Origin: Wenyingzhuangia sp039768865
Lineage (GTDB): Bacteria; Bacteroidota; Bacteroidia; Flavobacteriales; Flavobacteriaceae
NCBI RefSeq assembly: GCF_039768865.1
Contig: NZ_JBDMZQ010000026.1
Reading direction: 5' to 3' (one strand)
Length of the DNA: 64,000 bases
Position numbers and translations under genes: made by a program. Shown here piece after piece: positions 61,083 to 64,000 of the stretch. Each line of letters opens with the position of its first letter. The stretch's first letter is position 1. The notes below the pieces were generated by a model. It saw nothing but the letters and a program-made list of their open reading frames with translations, was not told the DNA's origin and made no database searches.

Positions 61083-63008
61083 ATGAAAACACCATTACAC
61101 AGATTAACACTCCTAATTGCGCTAGCTTTTTTCTCTTTGAAAGCACAAATCCATAATCCAGTGAGTTGGGAGACTTCGGTAGAAACAAACAACAGGGGTA
61201 AGCTAGTGTTGGTAGCGAAAGCAACGATTGAGCAAGGTTGGCATTTGTATAGTCAAAATATTGGGGAAGGAGGTCCAATACCCACTACATTTATGTATCC
61301 AGAAGACATAATAACGGTTGGGAGTACAACAGAGAGTGCGGGTATACAAATAGAGGATCCCATATTTGGGATGCCCATTAAATACTTTAGCAAGCAAGCA
61401 ATATTTAAGCAAGAAATTTCTGTCGAGCATGAGGTTAGCTTCATTAATGCCTCGGTAGAGTACATGGCGTGTAATGACGAAATGTGTCTACCACCAAAGG
61501 AAGTCAATTTAGAATTTGAAATTAAGGATAGTTCTGAAATTTCTCAGGATATGACAAGTGCTAATGATACTAAAGATCAAGAAAATAAAAGTTATTGGTT
61601 GTTGTTTGGGTTGAGTTTTATTGCTGGTTTAACCGCATTAGTAACTCCCTGTGTTTTTCCAATGATTCCGATGACAGTTAGTTTTTTTACCAAGCAAAGT
61701 AAAAACAAAGCTCTGGGTATCAGAAATGCAATAATTTATGGAATAAGTATTGTTGTTATTTACGTGTTTTTGGGAACTTTTGTTGTTGGTGTTTTTGGAG
61801 CGGATGCTCTAAATAAATTATCAACAAGCGTTGGTTTTAATCTTGTTTTCTTTGGTGTTTTGATCTTTTTTTCGATGTCATTCTTAGGGGCTTATGAATT
61901 GGTGTTGCCTAGTTCATGGGGAACAAAGCTAGACGAAAAAGCGGATAGGGGAGGTTTGGTTGGAATATTTTTTATGGCTTTAGCTTTAGCAGTAGTCTCG
62001 TTTTCATGTACAGGGCCTATCGTTGGAACTGCATTGGTGCAATCTGCCTCACAAGGAGGAATTGCTCCTATTATATCCATGCTTGGGTTTTCTTTGGCGA
62101 TAGCTGTCCCATTTACTTTGTTTGCAGTTTTTCCTGGTTGGTTAAATTCTTTGCCAAAATCAGGGGGTTGGTTAAATACAGTAAAAGTGGTCTTAGGTTT
62201 TCTAGAATTGGCATTGGCTTTTAAGTTTTTATCAAATGCCGATTTGGTTTTGCAAGCACATTGGCTAGAAAGAGAAGTTTTTATTGCGATATGGATCGTT
62301 ATTTTCTTGTTGCTGGGGGTTTATTTGTTGGGTAAAATTCGCTTGCCACATGATTATCAACCCACGGAAAAAATATCTATCACAAGGCTTTTTTTAGCAA
62401 TGTTAAGTTTAATTTTTGTGGTATACATGATTCCTGGTTTGTTGGGCGCACCAGTGAAATTAATTGGAGCTTTTGTTCCTCCAATTGAGTATAGTGAGAA
62501 CCCAAACGGTTTTATAAATAAAAGTACTCATCCAATAGTTCTTCAAAAGAAATTGCCTGAAGGTGCCCATATGCAGCCTCCCTACAACATCTTAACCTTT
62601 AACGATTACGAGAAAGGAATGCGTTATGCTAAACAGCAACACAAGCCTATACTTCTTGATTTTACAGGGAGGGCATGCGTGAATTGCAGAAAAATGGAAC
62701 AGAATGTATGGATATCCCCTAAAGTTTTAAACATCCTCCAGAACGAGATTGTTTTGATTTCTTTGTATGTAGACGATAGACAAAAATTGGCTTCAGAGGA
62801 GATATCAACTTCCACAGGGAAACCCTACAGGTATATTGGGCAAAAGTGGTCTGAGTTTCAAGAAAAAAGATACAAGACTAATGCTCAGCCCTTTTATGTG
62901 ATCCTGAATTCAGAAGGTAAGGATGTGAGTGCTCCTGTTGGTTATACGCCAGACATAGCTGTTTATTTAGATTGGCTGCAGCAAGGAATTGATAAAGCAA
63001 AAAAATGA
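61083..63008 (+). CDS. dsbD: Thiol:disulfide interchange protein DsbD
   Basis: This 641-residue protein passes electrons from cytoplasmic thioredoxin across the inner membrane to periplasmic thiol proteins. It has a signal peptide (residues 1-20), then the N-terminal DsbD domain with cysteines in CNDEMCLPP. A central membrane domain (about residues 175-475) has LTPCVFPMIPMT and SFSCTGPIVGTAL, with one redox Cys each. The C-terminal thioredoxin domain has RACVNCRKME near residue 530. All redox cysteines are present. The TlpA-like lipoprotein in this window could be a client. Confidence 0.95.
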   Translation: MKTPLHRLTLLIALAFFSLKAQIHNPVSWETSVETNNRGKLVLVAKATIEQGWHLYSQNIGEGGPIPTTFMYPEDIITVGSTTESAGIQIEDPIFGMPIKYFSKQAIFKQEISVEHEVSFINASVEYMACNDEMCLPPKEVNLEFEIKDSSEISQDMTSANDTKDQENKSYWLLFGLSFIAGLTALVTPCVFPMIPMTVSFFTKQSKNKALGIRNAIIYGISIVVIYVFLGTFVVGVFGADALNKLSTSVGFNLVFFGVLIFFSMSFLGAYELVLPSSWGTKLDEKADRGGLVGIFFMALALAVVSFSCTGPIVGTALVQSASQGGIAPIISMLGFSLAIAVPFTLFAVFPGWLNSLPKSGGWLNTVKVVLGFLELALAFKFLSNADLVLQAHWLEREVFIAIWIVIFLLLGVYLLGKIRLPHDYQPTEKISITRLFLAMLSLIFVVYMIPGLLGAPVKLIGAFVPPIEYSENPNGFINKSTHPIVLQKKLPEGAHMQPPYNILTFNDYEKGMRYAKQQHKPILLDFTGRACVNCRKMEQNVWISPKVLNILQNEIVLISLYVDDRQKLASEEISTSTGKPYRYIGQKWSEFQEKRYKTNAQPFYVILNSEGKDVSAPVGYTPDIAVYLDWLQQGIDKAKK

Positions 63009-63030
63009 TTTCATTGCTTAAAACTTCTTC

Positions 63031-63051
63031 GGATTTAACTTGGTTGAATCC
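63031..63051 (+). repeat. Short inverted repeat after dsbD
   Basis: A 9-bp stem with one G-U pair (63031-63039 with 63043-63051) and loop TTG lies 23 bp past the dsbD stop. A T-rich tract begins about 10 bp later, so it may be a weak terminator. Confidence 0.4.
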
Positions 63052-63155
63052 TGATGAATTCTTGTTTTTTATTTTCATAAATAAGTAAATTATAATGGCC
63101 TGTAAAAAATTGGTTAACGATTTGTTTTTGAGTGTTTTTAGTTGAAAATAATTTG

Positions 63156-63163
63156 TATATTTG
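63156..63163 (+). promoter_or_regulatory. -7 box of rpsA
   Basis: TATATTTG is an exact TAnnTTTG, 122 bp before the rpsA ATG. No -33 element at the ideal distance is clear. Confidence 0.5.
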
Positions 63164-63285
63164 CAACCCTTTTAACGGGCTTGTGTTTTGAAAAGGGATG
63201 AAAAATATTTTAATTTAACAACTTTAGCTGAGGTTACCCGTTCTTGAAACTGATTATCAGCTAGATACAAAATAATTTTAGACAC
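63164..63285 (+). promoter_or_regulatory. Structured 5' leader of rpsA
   Basis: About 118 nt of untranslated leader would follow the -7 box. It contains pairings AACGGG (63174-63179) with CCCGTT (63237-63242), TAGCTGA (63225-63231) with TCAGCTA (63257-63263), and the palindrome CTGATTATCAG (63250-63260), which overlaps the right arm of the second stem. Such exclusive helices suggest an RNA control element. This is a manual reading, not a folding calculation. Confidence 0.4.
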
Positions 63286-64000
63286 ATGTCTGAAGAAAAC
63301 ACAAAAGCAGTTGAAGCTCAAGAGCAAGAAGCTGTACAAGTAAATCCACAAGAATTTTTAGCAGATTTTAACTGGCACAAATACGAAGAAGGTATTGATG
63401 AGGTTGATGAGGCTCAATTAAAGGAGTTTGATGCTGCATTAGAAGGAACTGTAGGTTTCGTGAATGAGCGTGATGTAATCGAAGGAACAGTAGTTCGTAT
63501 TACTGATCGTGATGCGATTATCGACATCAATTCAAAATCAGAAGGGGTTATTTCTTTAAACGAATTTCGTTACAATCCTAACTTAGCTGTAGGAGACAAA
63601 GTAGAGGTTTTAGTTGATAGAAGAGAAGATCATTCAGGACAATTGGTTTTGTCACACAAAAAAGCAAGAGTAATTAAGGCTTGGGACAGAGTAATTGCTG
63701 CTCAAGAATCTGGTGAGGTAGTTAACGGATACGTTAAATGTAGAACTAGAGGAGGAATGATTGTTGATGTTTTTGGAATTGAAGCATTCTTGCCAGGTTC
63801 TCAAATTGACGTAAAGCCAATTAGAGATTACGATCAGTTTGTAGATAAAACAATGGAATTTAAAGTTGTGAAAATCAACCACGAATTCAAAAACGTTGTG
63901 GTATCTCACAAAGCTCTTATTGAAGCTGATATTGAAATTCAGAAGAGAGAAATTATTTCTGGATTAGAAAAAGGACAAGTATTAGAAGGTATTGTTAAAA
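63286..64000 (+). CDS. rpsA: 30S ribosomal protein S1 (3' end outside window)
   Basis: A frame starting MSEENTKAVEAQEQEAVQ at 63286 runs open to the last base (238 residues). It has an acidic N-terminal tail, then S1/OB repeats: FVNERDVIEGTVVRITDRDAI at about residue 62, NGYVKCRTRGGMIVDVFG with the FLPGSQID motif near 148, and the start of a third repeat (KGQVLEGIVK) at the edge. This is ribosomal protein S1, which unfolds mRNA at initiation and matters most where Shine-Dalgarno sequences are rare. The 3' part lies outside. Confidence 0.95.
   Translation, partial: MSEENTKAVEAQEQEAVQVNPQEFLADFNWHKYEEGIDEVDEAQLKEFDAALEGTVGFVNERDVIEGTVVRITDRDAIIDINSKSEGVISLNEFRYNPNLAVGDKVEVLVDRREDHSGQLVLSHKKARVIKAWDRVIAAQESGEVVNGYVKCRTRGGMIVDVFGIEAFLPGSQIDVKPIRDYDQFVDKTMEFKVVKINHEFKNVVVSHKALIEADIEIQKREIISGLEKGQVLEGIVK

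Noticed and set aside
63652..63909. An open frame on the minus strand inside the rpsA region.
   Set aside because: The plus strand encodes ribosomal protein S1 without interruption to the window edge; the minus frame has no features of its own.
1..64000. CRISPR arrays, insertion sequences, prophage or integrase genes and defence islands.
   Set aside because: No regular short direct repeats, transposase or integrase motifs, or recognised defence proteins were seen on either strand.

Overview
The window is a stretch of AT-rich bacterial chromosome that reads as Bacteroidota, most likely family Flavobacteriaceae. The evidence is the protein families and gene neighbourhoods: coaX, an outer-membrane protein, a TPR protein, lptC, a CNNM protein and a parvulin in one row; a RelA/SpoT enzyme, fur, purA and an OstA-like protein in another; and ftsH, a LUD protein, cdsA and psd in a third. 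Genes lack obvious Shine-Dalgarno sequences, and promoters match the Bacteroidota type (-33 TTTG or TTG, -7 TAnnTTTG). No genus can be assigned from the sequence alone. There is no insertion sequence, prophage, CRISPR array or integrase. The region is mostly core genome with one accessory catabolic cluster.

Layout. 1-5 kb: the 3' part of a glycosyltransferase, an LpxR-like lipid A deacylase, and a compact three-gene unit of two PPK2 polyphosphate kinases plus an unrecognised 351-residue protein. 5-14.9 kb: RsmB-type methyltransferase, recG, pheT, pyrD, a GT2 glycosyltransferase and dnaB. 15-25 kb: HAD phosphatase, SpoU methyltransferase, M48 protease, RelA/SpoT, fur, purA, an OstA-like LPS-transport protein and a class-III aminotransferase. 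25-31.7 kb: the accessory unit, with a LacI-type repressor and a three-part TRAP transporter (dctPQM) divergent from kduI-kduD, followed by a ROK-family kinase. 31.8-43.8 kb: an isolated transketolase N-terminal half, an alpha/beta hydrolase, tRNA-Phe, coaX, the envelope cluster, prfB, an ArsC-like protein and a pseudouridine synthase. 43.8-53 kb: fumC, a TlpA-like thiol protein, pdhC-pdhA, gcvP and a UbiA-like membrane protein. 53-64 kb: YceI protein, psd, cdsA, LUD protein, ftsH, rsfS, birA, an SRPBCC protein, pyrE, a Nudix hydrolase, dsbD and the 5' part of rpsA, which runs off the right edge.

How the genes work together. The TRAP system probably imports an unsaturated-uronate-derived sugar acid. 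KduI and KduD would convert it to 2-keto-3-deoxygluconate. A near-perfect 22-bp dyad in the divergent dctP/kduI intergenic region lies so that each half contains the ATTG -33 element of one of the two opposing promoters. One LacI-type repressor bound there could shut both operons together. This symmetric switch is the most interesting regulatory feature. Lyases, SusC/D proteins, a PfkB-type KDG kinase and KDPG aldolase are absent here, so the pathway must be completed elsewhere.

Other points of interest are the PPK2 pair with its unknown partner, three genes (dnaB, ostA-like, prfB) whose ATG begins exactly 7 nt after a -7 box, promoters built into terminator T-tracts, a transketolase half without its partner, a ROK kinase lacking the zinc-cysteine cluster, and a structured leader upstream of rpsA.
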